Below are positions 1-7,536 of a stretch of 34,087 bases of DNA, piece after piece. Positions within the stretch are counted from its first letter, which is position 1, and each line of letters starts with the position of its first letter. Made by a program: the position numbers and the translations under genes. The notes beneath the pieces were generated by a model, which saw nothing but the letters and a program-made list of their open reading frames with translations, was not told where the DNA came from and searched no databases. The DNA is from Chloroflexi bacterium RBG_16_57_11 (GTDB taxonomy: Bacteria; Chloroflexota; Anaerolineae; Anaerolineales; UBA4823), in the NCBI GenBank assembly GCA_001795165.1, contig MGNS01000083.1:1-34087 (forward strand), written 5' to 3'.

Positions 1-1
1 C

Positions 2-88
2 GTGAACGCTGCTCAGGCCCGCCGTTATTTCGAAGGGCATATTGATGCTGCCTTTTCTTTGCTCACGATGGTCAAATCCCGTTCTTGA
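2..88 (+). CDS. C-terminal end of an unidentified gene (partial)
   Basis: Frame 2 is open from the window edge to a TGA and encodes 28 residues ending in LLTMVKSRS. The rest of the gene lies outside the window. The fragment is too short to assign to a family. It ends 30 bases before the promoter of the tRNA gene, so it is the last gene of an upstream unit on the same strand. Confidence 0.5.
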   Translation: MNAAQARRYFEGHIDAAFSLLTMVKSRS

Positions 89-117
89 GAAAGCCATGGT
101 TCGACCCGATCTGCATC

Positions 118-146
118 TTGTCGATTCTAATCAGTCTGGGTATAAT
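118..146 (+). promoter_or_regulatory. Sigma-70 type promoter of tRNA-Val / thrS leader
   Basis: A -35 box TTGTCG (118-123) and a perfect -10 box TATAAT (141-146) are separated by 17 bp. The predicted start, near 153, lies about 6 nt before the mature 5' end of the tRNA. No second promoter is visible between the tRNA and the T-box leader, so this promoter probably drives both. Confidence 0.8.
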
Positions 147-158
147 CAGTATTCGTCC

Positions 159-232
159 GGGCGGATAGCTCAGTTGGTTAGAGCACTGCGTTGACATCGC
201 AGAGGTCGTAGGTTCGAGCCCTATTCCGCCCA
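159..232 (+). tRNA. tRNA-Val (anticodon GAC)
   Basis: The 74-nt sequence folds as a cloverleaf. The acceptor stem is GGGCGGA (159-165) with TCCGCCC (225-231), and A232 is the discriminator. The D arm contains AGCTCAGTTGGTTAGAGC, the anticodon stem is CTGCG/CGCAG around the loop TTGACAT, and the T arm contains GGTTCGAGCC. Anticodon GAC reads Val codons GUC and GUU. The 3' CCA is not encoded, so it must be added after processing. The gene sits directly upstream of the thrS T-box leader. Confidence 0.95.
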
Positions 233-254
233 CTCAATCGAGCGCTTTTTAAGA

Positions 255-505
255 GCGATGACCGGGATGAGTAGCCTGTCCAGGACCCGCCAGGGAGAGG
301 AGATCAGTGACTGAAAGTCTCCTTCGAGAACCAGCAGGCGAATACCCCCCGCGAGCATGATCCCGAACCGGGCTGACCTCGCAGTAGGGTGAACGGCTGA
401 CCCCGTTATCGGTCGCCCAAGATGCTCCTCCAGCGGAGCGAAACTGGGTGGAACCGCGCGAGCGAGATAGTTGCTCCCGCCCCAGAGTGGGCGGGAGTTT
501 TTTTT
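255..505 (+). promoter_or_regulatory. T-box leader with intrinsic terminator, controlling thrS
   Basis: The region has the order of a transcriptional T-box riboswitch. A basal Stem I helix pairs CGGGAT (263-268) with ATCCCG (360-365), with GATGAGTAG just inside it. A Stem III-like hairpin is AACGG/CCGTT (392-396/403-407). The hallmark T-box segment GGGTGGAACCGCG occupies 446-458. A terminator with a perfect 9-bp stem CTCCCGCCC/GGGCGGGAG (474-482/489-497) is followed by eight T. Uncharged tRNA-Thr is expected to pair with a specifier triplet and the T-box bulge and so prevent termination. Thr ACC triplets occur at 330-332 and 344-346, and I cannot decide which one is the specifier. Confidence 0.9.
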
Positions 506-583
506 ATTGTTCAGGAAAGTCGTAGGGGCGCATGGCATGCGCCCGCCACGCAAATTGGATTTCAACCAAATAAGGAGTGCAAG

Positions 584-2380
584 ATGCCAGAACAACACAA
601 TGTACCCTATGAGGCAAGCGACCTGTACCGGATACGGCATTCGGCGGCCCATGTAATGGCTCAGGCTGTCGTTGAGTTATTCCCTGAGGCGAAATACACC
701 ATCGGCCCGCCGATCGAGGACGGTTTTTATTATGATTTCGACCTGCCACGCACGCTCACTCCGGAAGACCTGGCGGAGATCGAAAAGCGGATGCGCAGGA
801 TCATCTCAGGGGATCATCCCTTCGAGAGAAAGGCCGTCTCGGCCTCGGAGGCGCGCCAGATTTTCGGGAACCAGCCTTACAAGCTGGAGCTGATCGAGGG
901 TCTGGAGAAAGGCGGGTTTGATGAATATGGCAACCCGCTGAAAGATAAGGTCGAAATCTCGATCTATACCCACGACACCTTTGTCGACCTGTGCCGCGGG
1001 CCGCATGTGGAAAACACACGGCAGATCAACCCGGCCGCGGTAAAGCTGATGAACGTCGCAGGAGCCTACTGGCGTGGGGATGAGAAGAACGCCATGCTGC
1101 AGCGCGTCTATGGCACCGCCTGGCACTCCCCCCAGGAGCTGGAAGAGTATCTCTGGCGGTTAGAAGAGGCCAGGAAGCGCGATCACCGCAAGCTAGGTAA
1201 AGAGCTGGGTCTGTTCTTCTTCTCAGACGATATCGGCCCGGGTCTGCCGCTGTTCACGCCGAAGGGTGAAATGTTGCGTTACCTGATGGAAGGCTATGTG
1301 CGCGAAACGGAGACACGCTATGGCTACCAACACGTCTGGACGGGCCACATGGTCAAGGAAGATCTGTATCGCCGGTCAGGGCATTACGACAACTACAAGG
1401 AGTCGATGTTCCCGCCGATGGTGGATGAGAACACCGTCTTCCGGCTGAAGCCGATGAACTGCCCCAGTCACATGACCCTGTACAAGGAGATGGGGCGGCA
1501 TTCCTACCGTGAGCTGCCGCTGCGCTTTGCCGAGTTTGCGACGCTTTACCGCTATGAAAAGACGGGCGAGCTGAGCGGCCTGACGCGCGTGCGCGCCCTG
1601 ACGCAGGATGACTGCCATACCTTCTGCACAGAAGAGCAGATCGGCAGCGAGTTTACCCGATCATTACACCTGATCCAGGAGGTGCTAGGACGTTATCGCT
1701 TTACCGATTACAAGGTGCGCCTCTCGCTGCGCGGCGAGGGCGGCAAGTACGTACAGGACGACGAGAAATGGTCCAAGGCGGAAGCTGCTCTGCGTAAGTC
1801 GATGGATGAGAACCAGGTGGAATACTTCGAAGCGACCGGCGAGGCGGCCTTTTACGGGCCGAAGGCGGATTTCCTGGCGCGAGACGTCCTGGGCCGGGAG
1901 TGGCAGCTCTCCACCATCCAGGTGGATTTTATCCAGCCCGCCCGGTTGGATCTGACCTATATCGGCGAAGATGGGCAGGAGCATACGCCTGTGGTGATGC
2001 ACCGTGCGGTTACCGGGACGACGGAGCGCTTCATGGCGACGATCATCGAGCATTTCGCCGGCGCATTTCCGGTCTGGCTGGCGCCGGTACAGGCAGTCTT
2101 GATCCCGATTGCAGATCGCCATCTTCCTTACATTCAGGAAGTGGCGGAAAAGCTAAAAAAAGCCGGGTTGCGCGTCGAAGTGGACGACCGAGGCGAGCGC
2201 ATGAACGCCAAGATCCGCGACGCTCAGAGGCAGAAAATCCCCTACATGCTGGTGGTCGGTGATCAGGAAGTGGCGCAGGAGCAAGTCGCTTTGCGCCTGC
2301 GCTCGGGTGAAAACCCAGGACCGATTTCATTGAATGACTTTCAGGCCCGTGTCCGCCAGGACCTCCGGGATGGAGTGTAG
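584..2380 (+). CDS. thrS: Threonyl-tRNA synthetase lacking the TGS domain
   Basis: This class II synthetase charges tRNA-Thr. I place the start at ATG 584 because AAGGAG (572-577) lies 6 nt upstream and the region before it is the T-box leader. The 598-residue protein begins directly with the editing domain: H19 and H23 in RHSAAHVMAQ, then CRGPH. The catalytic core follows, with the zinc-site Cys in MNCPSH, motif 2 (RYEKTGELSGLTRVRALTQD) and motif 3 (HRAVTGTTERF). The C-terminal anticodon-binding domain contains DDRGERMNAKIRDAQ. The N-terminal TGS domain of typical ~640-residue bacterial enzymes is absent. It is regulated by the T-box leader and followed by the infC-rpmI-rplT block. Confidence 0.97.
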   Translation: MPEQHNVPYEASDLYRIRHSAAHVMAQAVVELFPEAKYTIGPPIEDGFYYDFDLPRTLTPEDLAEIEKRMRRIISGDHPFERKAVSASEARQIFGNQPYKLELIEGLEKGGFDEYGNPLKDKVEISIYTHDTFVDLCRGPHVENTRQINPAAVKLMNVAGAYWRGDEKNAMLQRVYGTAWHSPQELEEYLWRLEEARKRDHRKLGKELGLFFFSDDIGPGLPLFTPKGEMLRYLMEGYVRETETRYGYQHVWTGHMVKEDLYRRSGHYDNYKESMFPPMVDENTVFRLKPMNCPSHMTLYKEMGRHSYRELPLRFAEFATLYRYEKTGELSGLTRVRALTQDDCHTFCTEEQIGSEFTRSLHLIQEVLGRYRFTDYKVRLSLRGEGGKYVQDDEKWSKAEAALRKSMDENQVEYFEATGEAAFYGPKADFLARDVLGREWQLSTIQVDFIQPARLDLTYIGEDGQEHTPVVMHRAVTGTTERFMATIIEHFAGAFPVWLAPVQAVLIPIADRHLPYIQEVAEKLKKAGLRVEVDDRGERMNAKIRDAQRQKIPYMLVVGDQEVAQEQVALRLRSGENPGPISLNDFQARVRQDLRDGV

Positions 2381-2387
2381 CTGAAGA

Positions 2388-2423
2388 GATGGTTTTTGAG
2401 GCCTTAAGGCCTCAAAAACCATC
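2388..2423 (+). repeat. Perfect 36-bp palindrome after thrS
   Basis: Two 16-bp arms (GATGGTTTTTGAGGCC and its exact complement) surround TTAA. It lies 7 nt after the thrS stop. In RNA it would form a long hairpin that could end or protect the thrS transcript. No T-tract follows it on either strand, so it is not a classical intrinsic terminator. Confidence 0.7.
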
Positions 2424-2454
2424 CTTAAGGAAAATTTAAGATTTGTCCCGGCTG

Positions 2455-2483
2455 TTGACGATTTGGATGTTTTTTGGTATCAT
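2455..2483 (+). promoter_or_regulatory. Promoter of the infC-rpmI-rplT operon
   Basis: TTGACG (2455-2460) and TATCAT (2478-2483) are separated by 17 bp. The expected start, near 2490, gives a leader of about 46 nt before infC, which is too short for a long L20-binding leader of the Bacillus type. Confidence 0.8.
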
Positions 2484-2535
2484 GCCTGGGCTGAGTAAAA
2501 ATCAGTTTACTTTAATTTTGAGATAGGAGTGTAAT

Positions 2536-3063
2536 ATCAGCGCATTAAACTATCGAGTGAACGACGCCATTCGCGTTCCACAGGTTCGCCTGATCGGCGC
2601 TAACGGCGAAAACGTGGGTGTGGTTTCGATCGAAGACGCCCAACGTATGGCCCGAGAAGCCGAATTGGATCTGGTGGAAGTAGCTCCTGCGGCTGACCCA
2701 CCGGTCTGCCGGGTGATGGACTTTGGCAAGTTTGTCTACGAGCGTGCAAAGAAGGAACGCGAAGCCCGTAAAGCGCAAACCAAGATCGAGGTTAAAGAAA
2801 TACGTCTACGACCCAAGACCAATGAGCACCATCGGGATTTCAAAGTCCGGGATGCACGCCGCTGGCTGCTGGATGGGAATAAAGTGAAGGTGCGCATCCG
2901 CTTCCGCGGCCGGGAGATCGATTATCTGGATATCGCCCTGACGGATCTAAAAGAAGTTGCCGAGGCGCTCGCGGATGTAGGCGTCGTCGAGCAGGCGCCA
3001 GCGCTGGAAGGGCGAACAATGTTGATGGTCCTCGCTCCAGGGAAGGCGCCGAAGAAAAAGTAA
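2536..3063 (+). CDS. infC: Translation initiation factor IF-3 (ATC start codon)
   Basis: IF-3 binds the 30S subunit, keeps it apart from 50S and proofreads start-codon selection. The reading frame extends in phase upstream of GTG 2557 to ATC 2536, which has ATAGGAG (2523-2529) 6 nt before it. Starting there gives the conserved N-terminus ISALNYRVNDAIR and 175 residues, the usual length. The GTG start would cut into this segment and has no ribosome-binding site. The N-domain has VRLIGANGENVGV and the C-domain has KEIRLRPKTNEHHRDFKV. Non-AUG starts in infC are a known basis of IF-3 autoregulation. rpmI and rplT follow in the conserved order. Confidence 0.93.
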   Translation: MSALNYRVNDAIRVPQVRLIGANGENVGVVSIEDAQRMAREAELDLVEVAPAADPPVCRVMDFGKFVYERAKKEREARKAQTKIEVKEIRLRPKTNEHHRDFKVRDARRWLLDGNKVKVRIRFRGREIDYLDIALTDLKEVAEALADVGVVEQAPALEGRTMLMVLAPGKAPKKK

Positions 3064-3163
3064 GTTCACTGCGCTGGTTTTTATTCTCGCTAATTCGAGT
3101 AGTTTGGCCTCCGCGGATGTTGGCAAGCTCCGCGGAATTTTGTGTGATGAGAGGAGTTCGACC

Positions 3164-3400
3164 GTGCCACGCAAGCAACCAGATGGAAAGTATAAGATCA
3201 AGACCCACAAGGCTACTTCGAAGCGTTTTCGGGTCACTGGATCGGGCAAGCTGATGCGTACCAAGATTGGCAAAAGCCACCTGCGCCGCCGCACGCCCAA
3301 GCGCACCAAAGCGCTGTTCCAGGAGATGATCCCCGTCAAAGGACGCGGGATCGTCAAACGCGTCCATCGCCTGGCTCCGTACATGAAAAAGGCGGACTAA
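3164..3400 (+). CDS. rpmI: 50S ribosomal protein L35 (GTG start)
   Basis: A small basic ribosomal protein of 78 residues, somewhat longer than the usual ~65. The start is GTG 3164, preceded by GAGGAG (3151-3156) with 7-nt spacing. Starting here gives the standard N-terminus MPRKQPDGKYKIKTHKATSKR, whereas the longer frame from 3104 adds unrelated residues. The body (FRVTGSGKLMRTKIGKSH, then LRRRTPKRT) is typical L35. It lies 100 nt after infC and 210 nt before rplT. Confidence 0.95.
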   Translation: MPRKQPDGKYKIKTHKATSKRFRVTGSGKLMRTKIGKSHLRRRTPKRTKALFQEMIPVKGRGIVKRVHRLAPYMKKAD

Positions 3401-3610
3401 GGGGCAATAGCCATGGCAGTAGCCCTGGCATTAGCCAGTGTGTGTCTGGCTTTACCTTCAATTGCTCATGGTGAGCAGAGTGGAAAAGCGCAGACTCGAA
3501 ATCGTTTATCGATCAATTGCTTAAACCCAAGATGTAGTTGCAGCTGTTGGGTGCGCAAAACGGGCAGATGAAAGCCTGCCGGCGCCCAGGGGCTTGCAGG
3601 AGAGAGAACA
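3401..3610 (+). promoter_or_regulatory. Structured rpmI-rplT intercistronic spacer
   Basis: This is an unusually long gap inside a ribosomal-protein operon, and it is rich in inverted repeats. Hairpins are AGCCAG/CTGGCT (3433-3438/3446-3451) and TGCTCA/TGAGCA (3463-3468/3472-3477). Near rplT, GGCAG (3563-3567) can pair with CTGCC (3576-3580), or CCTGC (3575-3579) can pair with GCAGG (3596-3600). The second option buries the rplT ribosome-binding site. This suggests translational control of rplT, for example by L20, but that is inference. Confidence 0.4.
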
Positions 3611-3961
3611 ATGGCTCGTGTAAAAACTGGACCGTATCGCCGCCAGCATCATAAGAAAGTATTGAAGATCACCAAGGGCCAATTTGGTACCCGCCACCGC
3701 TTATACCGGCGCGCCAACGAGGCCATGCTCAAATCCATGTGGTATGCGTATCGTGACCGGCGACAGCGCAAGCGCGACCTGCGCCGCCTGTGGATCGCCC
3801 GCATCAATGCCGCGGCCCGGCTGAATGGCACCACCTACAGCCGCCTGATCCACGCCATGAAGGATAATCAGATCGTGCTCAACCGCAAGATGCTGGCTGA
3901 TCTGGCTGTGCGTGACCCGCAGACGTTCGCCGCGGTCGTCGCCCAGGCGAACGCCGCCTAG
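3611..3961 (+). CDS. rplT: 50S ribosomal protein L20
   Basis: A 116-residue basic protein, the standard L20 length. It binds 23S rRNA early in 50S assembly and in several bacteria represses its own operon. Conserved stretches are ARVKTGPYRRQHHKKVLK at the N-terminus, then AYRDRRQRKRDLRRLWIARI, and SRLIHAMKDNQIVLNRKMLADLA in the C-terminal domain. AGGAGAGAG lies before ATG 3611. It is the last gene of the operon and a strong hairpin follows. Confidence 0.97.
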   Translation: MARVKTGPYRRQHHKKVLKITKGQFGTRHRLYRRANEAMLKSMWYAYRDRRQRKRDLRRLWIARINAAARLNGTTYSRLIHAMKDNQIVLNRKMLADLAVRDPQTFAAVVAQANAA

Positions 3962-4008
3962 CGTAGAATACTTATCCAAAACACATCACAAGCCTTACAC
4001 CCCTTGCT

Positions 4009-4058
4009 GAAACCCGTTTTCAGGTCCCTCACGGGAGCCGAGAACGGGTTTCTTGTTC
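4009..4058 (+). terminator. Terminator of the infC-rpmI-rplT operon
   Basis: GAAACCCGTTTTC (4009-4021) pairs with GAGAACGGGTTTC (4040-4052) over 13 bp with one G-T pair, followed by TTGTTC. The T-tract is short but the stem is strong, and the position directly after rplT fits. Confidence 0.65.
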
Positions 4059-4062
4059 ATAG

Positions 4063-4068
4063 TATAAT
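4063..4068 (+). promoter_or_regulatory. Possible -10 box of the DUF1232-like gene
   Basis: A perfect TATAAT lies just past the rplT terminator and 50 nt before the next start. The hexamer 17 bp upstream lies in the terminator stem and is not a good -35, so the promoter is uncertain. Confidence 0.4.
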
Positions 4069-4117
4069 GCCCCTCAGTTTCACTCACCCGGGTTGGCGTA
4101 AGACTCTTGGAGGTTGC

Positions 4118-4477
4118 ATGTCCGAGCAAAAAGGAAGAAAATTGATCCCCTCCGGGGGCGGGATTTTTAATAACCTGTCTCAGCGGATTAAGCTGATTTT
4201 TCGCTTGATGGGCGATAACCGTATCAGCCCGTTTCTGAAGCTGCTGCCGATTGGCTCGGCGCTGTATTTTGTCATCCCCGACCTGGCAATTGGACCGCTG
4301 GACGATGTGGCAGTGCTCTGGCTTGGGACTTACCTGTTTGTGGAGCTTTGTCCTCCGGAGATCGTCGAAGAGCATCTGGCGGCCTTGCGCAACCAGGCTT
4401 TGCCGGGCGTATGGCATGATCCAGACCCCGACCAGGAGGAAGTGATCGAAGGGGAGTTTTGGGAAAAGAAGAGCTAG
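4118..4477 (+). CDS. DUF1232/YkvA-like small membrane protein
   Basis: A 119-residue protein starting at ATG 4118, preceded by TTGGAGG with 4-nt spacing. A basic N-terminal part (about 1-35) leads into the hydrophobic core LLPIGSALYFVIPDLAIGPL followed by DDVAVLWLGTYLFVEL. This P-D-x-x-x-x-x-x-x-D-D arrangement is reminiscent of DUF1232 (YkvA) proteins. The C-terminus is acidic and probably cytoplasmic. The function is unknown. It stands between the ribosomal operon and the lipoprotein genes and is probably transcribed on its own. Confidence 0.65.
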   Translation: MSEQKGRKLIPSGGGIFNNLSQRIKLIFRLMGDNRISPFLKLLPIGSALYFVIPDLAIGPLDDVAVLWLGTYLFVELCPPEIVEEHLAALRNQALPGVWHDPDPDQEEVIEGEFWEKKS

Positions 4478-4561
4478 TGAGTTTTCAAGCAGACCAGGGG
4501 ACAGGGGGATCCAGATCCTGATTCGATGAACTCTTTTATTTGACAAAAGGTAGATTGGTTG

Positions 4562-5884
4562 ATGAAACGAACCTTGCTGGTAGTCTTGATTTTAATGCTT
4601 AACGGCTGCGGTGGGGGGTCTGCTGGGCTCTCGCCTTCCGCCACACCTGCACCCACCACCGCCCCTGCAGTGGCGACGCCGGCATCCGCCACACAAACTT
4701 CGGCGCTGCCGAGCCCGACTCTGCCGACCATGCCGCCCGCTACCGTGGCGCCGACCGCCACGCTGTCTCCAACAGCGACGGAAACAACCCAGCCTTCCCC
4801 CAGACCTCCCCAGGGCCTGCCAGATCCGTCGGCTTATACCTGGCGACCGGTTGTCGGTGGGCTACAAAAACCGCTCGGGCTGGCTACGGCAGGGGATGGT
4901 ACGGGACGGTTGTTTGTTGTCGAGCAGGCCGGGAGAATTCAGGTCGTTCAGAATGGGCAGATGATACCAGCGCTATTTCTGGATATCACCAGCCGGGTTG
5001 GCAGCCGGGCGAACGAGCAAGGCTTGCTCGGGCTGGCTTTCCACCCACGCTTTGTGGAGAACGGCTTTTTCTATGTTAATTACACCGACCTCAACGGCGA
5101 TACAGTCATCGCACGTTTCCAGGTTTCGCCGGATGACCCCAACCGCGCCGACCCCGGTTCTGAAAAGCGCCTGCTTTCCATCCCGCAACCGTATCCGAAC
5201 CACAATGGTGGGGCGGTTGAGTTTGGGCCGGATGGCTTCCTGTACCTGGGTTTGGGGGACGGAGGCTCGGCGGGCGACCCCCAAGGTAATAGCCAGTCGC
5301 TGGACACCTTGCTGGGTAAAATTTTACGCATCGATGTGGGCAATGGCGACCCGTATGCCATCCCGCCCGATAACCCGTTTTCCGGTGGTGGTGGCCGGCC
5401 GGAGATCTGGGCGTACGGGTTGCGCAACCCCTGGCGTTTCTCCTTTGACCGCCTGACCGGAGATCTGTACATCGGCGATGTCGGTCAAAACCAGATCGAG
5501 GAAATCGACTTCCTGCCAGCGAATGCGCCAAGTGGGGCAAACTTTGGCTGGGATTTCTTCGAGGGCTCGTCAGCCTATGAAGGGGCGCCGCCGGATGTTC
5601 AGATGATCCCGCCGGTGGCCGAGTACAGCCACGAGATGGGTTGCTCGGTGACCGGTGGGGTGGTCTACCGCGGCAGCCGCCTACCCGAATGGCAGGGGGT
5701 TTACCTGTATGGCGACTATTGCTCCGGATTGGTGTGGGGACTTGCGCGGGATGCCCAGGGGAGCTGGCTGAACCAGATGCTGTTTGAGCCTGTTGGTCAG
5801 GTAACATCGTTTGGCCAGGATGAGCAGGGGGAAGTTTATCTGGTTGACCAGGGAGGGATTGTGTATGTCCTCGAGGCGAAGTAA
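4562..5884 (+). CDS. Exported lipoprotein, PQQ-dependent sugar dehydrogenase (GSDH) family
   Basis: The 440-residue protein starts at ATG 4562 and has a lipoprotein signal (MKRTLLVVLILMLNGC, Cys at 16). A linker of about 85 residues rich in Thr, Pro and Ala follows, then a six-bladed propeller of the soluble glucose dehydrogenase type. Diagnostic stretches are PLGLATAGDGTGRLFVVEQAG, NEQGLLGLAFHPRF, PNHNGGAVEFGPDGFLYLGL (H214 corresponds to the general-base His of soluble glucose dehydrogenase) and ILRIDVGNGDPYAIPPDNPF. The family oxidises sugars outside the membrane with PQQ, but many members have no proven substrate. The gene overlaps the next by 20 nt. The ribosome-binding site is weak. Confidence 0.85.
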   Translation: MKRTLLVVLILMLNGCGGGSAGLSPSATPAPTTAPAVATPASATQTSALPSPTLPTMPPATVAPTATLSPTATETTQPSPRPPQGLPDPSAYTWRPVVGGLQKPLGLATAGDGTGRLFVVEQAGRIQVVQNGQMIPALFLDITSRVGSRANEQGLLGLAFHPRFVENGFFYVNYTDLNGDTVIARFQVSPDDPNRADPGSEKRLLSIPQPYPNHNGGAVEFGPDGFLYLGLGDGGSAGDPQGNSQSLDTLLGKILRIDVGNGDPYAIPPDNPFSGGGGRPEIWAYGLRNPWRFSFDRLTGDLYIGDVGQNQIEEIDFLPANAPSGANFGWDFFEGSSAYEGAPPDVQMIPPVAEYSHEMGCSVTGGVVYRGSRLPEWQGVYLYGDYCSGLVWGLARDAQGSWLNQMLFEPVGQVTSFGQDEQGEVYLVDQGGIVYVLEAK

Positions 5885-7514
5885 ACGTTCTTTTCGAGCC
5901 TGGGTCAGTTTCGCTATGGGCAGTCTGGCGTTCATTTTTGCTTTTGTAGGATGCAGAACCTTTGCATCTTCAGGCGTTACACAGGAGGCCACCGATGTGC
6001 CAGCTATTCCGCCTGCCTCCGGCCTGGAGCCCACGCAACCAGCACCAGGATCTTCACCCCAGGCAGCGCAAGCCCGCTCACAGCCTTTGTCGCTGCCCAC
6101 GCCCGGCGACCCGTCCCTGGCGCTGATCCCTGCCGCCCGCCAGGATATCAATACCCTCGAGGATCAAACGCGGTATTCAATCGCTTTGAATATCGACCCT
6201 TCCCTGCGCAGCTTTCAAGGAGGCGCCCGGGTCGAGTACACCAACCAGGAAGACGTCACGCTGGATGAAATCTATTTTCGCCTGCTGCCAAACGGGCATA
6301 AAAGCTATGGCAATGGGTCTCTGAAGGTCAGCGAAGTCCTGCTCAATGGGGAGGTCGCCCCGACTGAGCTTTCCCTTCAGGATACCGTGCTAAAAGTGAA
6401 ATTGCCCGAGAGCCTGCCTCCCGGGGAGAGCGCCGAGATCGAGCTGGCTTTTGAGGGTGAGGTCCCGGTTGATTTCGGCGGCCAGTCCGAGCCAGCGGGT
6501 TATGGCATTTACAACCTGAGCCAGGATGTTCTGGCGCTTTCCGGCTGGTATCCAATCCTGGCGGTTTACGACGACCAGGGCTGGAACCTGGACCCAATCT
6601 CGGAGATCGGCGACTCGGTGTACAGCGATACAGCGCTGTATTCGGTGCGGGTATGCGCCTCAGACGAGCTTGCCCTGGCGGCCACCGGCAGATCGATTGC
6701 TGAACAGACCTCGGACGGCACAACCTGTACCCAACTGGAAAGCGGCCCAACACGCGACTTCTTCTTGATCGCCAGCCCGAGTTTCCAGGTCGACAGCCAG
6801 CAGGTGGATGGTGTTACAGTAAACGCTTATTCCTTGCCTGGGCACGCGAGCGCTTCGCGCCAGGCTTTAAAGATCGCTGCGGATTCGCTGCGTATCTACA
6901 ACCAGAAATTTGGCCCCTATCCCTACGCTGAGCTGGATATGGTGGATGCACCGATGCGCAACGCCCTGGGGGTTGAATACCCTGGTGTGTTCCTGGTTGG
7001 CGATACTTTGTATGACGAGCCGGATGAGGCAGGGTTTGCCATCACCATCGCCCACGAGGCGGCGCACCAGTGGTGGTATGGCGTGGTGGGCAACGATGTT
7101 TTCGATTCGCCATGGCTGGATGAAGGGTTGGCCACATACTCCTCAAGCCTGTACTATGAATTTGACCGATCACCTGAGTTTGTAAACAGCTTGTTCGACT
7201 TCTGGCAACAGCGCTACGATCGCTTGAAAAAAGAAGGTAAGGATGACCAGATCACCGCCGGTCTGGAGTATTTCGAAGATCAGGGGGCCTCGAGCGTCTA
7301 TGGTACAGTGGTATATATCAAAGCTGCGCTCTTCTTCCGCGCTTTGCGCCAGGAGATCGGGGATGAGGCCTTCTTTACCGCCTTACAGCGCTATTATCAG
7401 GAGCATAAATACGGGGTTGCTACGCCGACCGACCTGCTGAATGCCTTTGAAGAAGCTGCCGGGAAATCGTTGGAGGCTTTCTATAACCAGTGGCTGTACA
7501 CGCCCGAAAGATAA
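5865..7514 (+). CDS. M1-family zinc metallopeptidase, lipoprotein
   Basis: ATG 5865 is chosen because GGGAGGG (5851-5857) lies 7 nt upstream and a basic, hydrophobic, Cys-ending lipoprotein signal follows (SLAFIFAFVGC). The 549-residue protein has the M1 aminopeptidase core: the zinc site HEAAH (397-401) and the third ligand E420 in WLDEGLATYSS, exactly 18 residues after the second His. The upstream MRNALGVEYPGVF replaces the GAMEN exopeptidase motif. The catalytic Tyr is plausibly in SVYGTVVYIKAA. The protein probably cleaves peptides outside the cell. Its start overlaps the end of the dehydrogenase gene, so the two are likely co-translated. Confidence 0.88.
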   Translation: MSSRRSKRSFRAWVSFAMGSLAFIFAFVGCRTFASSGVTQEATDVPAIPPASGLEPTQPAPGSSPQAAQARSQPLSLPTPGDPSLALIPAARQDINTLEDQTRYSIALNIDPSLRSFQGGARVEYTNQEDVTLDEIYFRLLPNGHKSYGNGSLKVSEVLLNGEVAPTELSLQDTVLKVKLPESLPPGESAEIELAFEGEVPVDFGGQSEPAGYGIYNLSQDVLALSGWYPILAVYDDQGWNLDPISEIGDSVYSDTALYSVRVCASDELALAATGRSIAEQTSDGTTCTQLESGPTRDFFLIASPSFQVDSQQVDGVTVNAYSLPGHASASRQALKIAADSLRIYNQKFGPYPYAELDMVDAPMRNALGVEYPGVFLVGDTLYDEPDEAGFAITIAHEAAHQWWYGVVGNDVFDSPWLDEGLATYSSSLYYEFDRSPEFVNSLFDFWQQRYDRLKKEGKDDQITAGLEYFEDQGASSVYGTVVYIKAALFFRALRQEIGDEAFFTALQRYYQEHKYGVATPTDLLNAFEEAAGKSLEAFYNQWLYTPER

Positions 7515-7536
7515 GCCAAGGAGTCCTTTGGTACTG

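Noticed and set aside
422..583. Upstream extension of thrS as coding sequence
   Set aside because: It covers the T-box core and its terminator hairpin. The extra residues do not resemble a TGS domain, and ATG 584 has a good ribosome-binding site.
4539..4544. TTGACA before the sugar dehydrogenase gene
   Set aside because: Its -10 would fall inside the start of the gene, where none is seen.
5106..5807. 233-codon open frame on the minus strand opposite the sugar dehydrogenase
   Set aside because: Pro/Arg/Ser-rich shadow frame with no motif and no ribosome-binding site.
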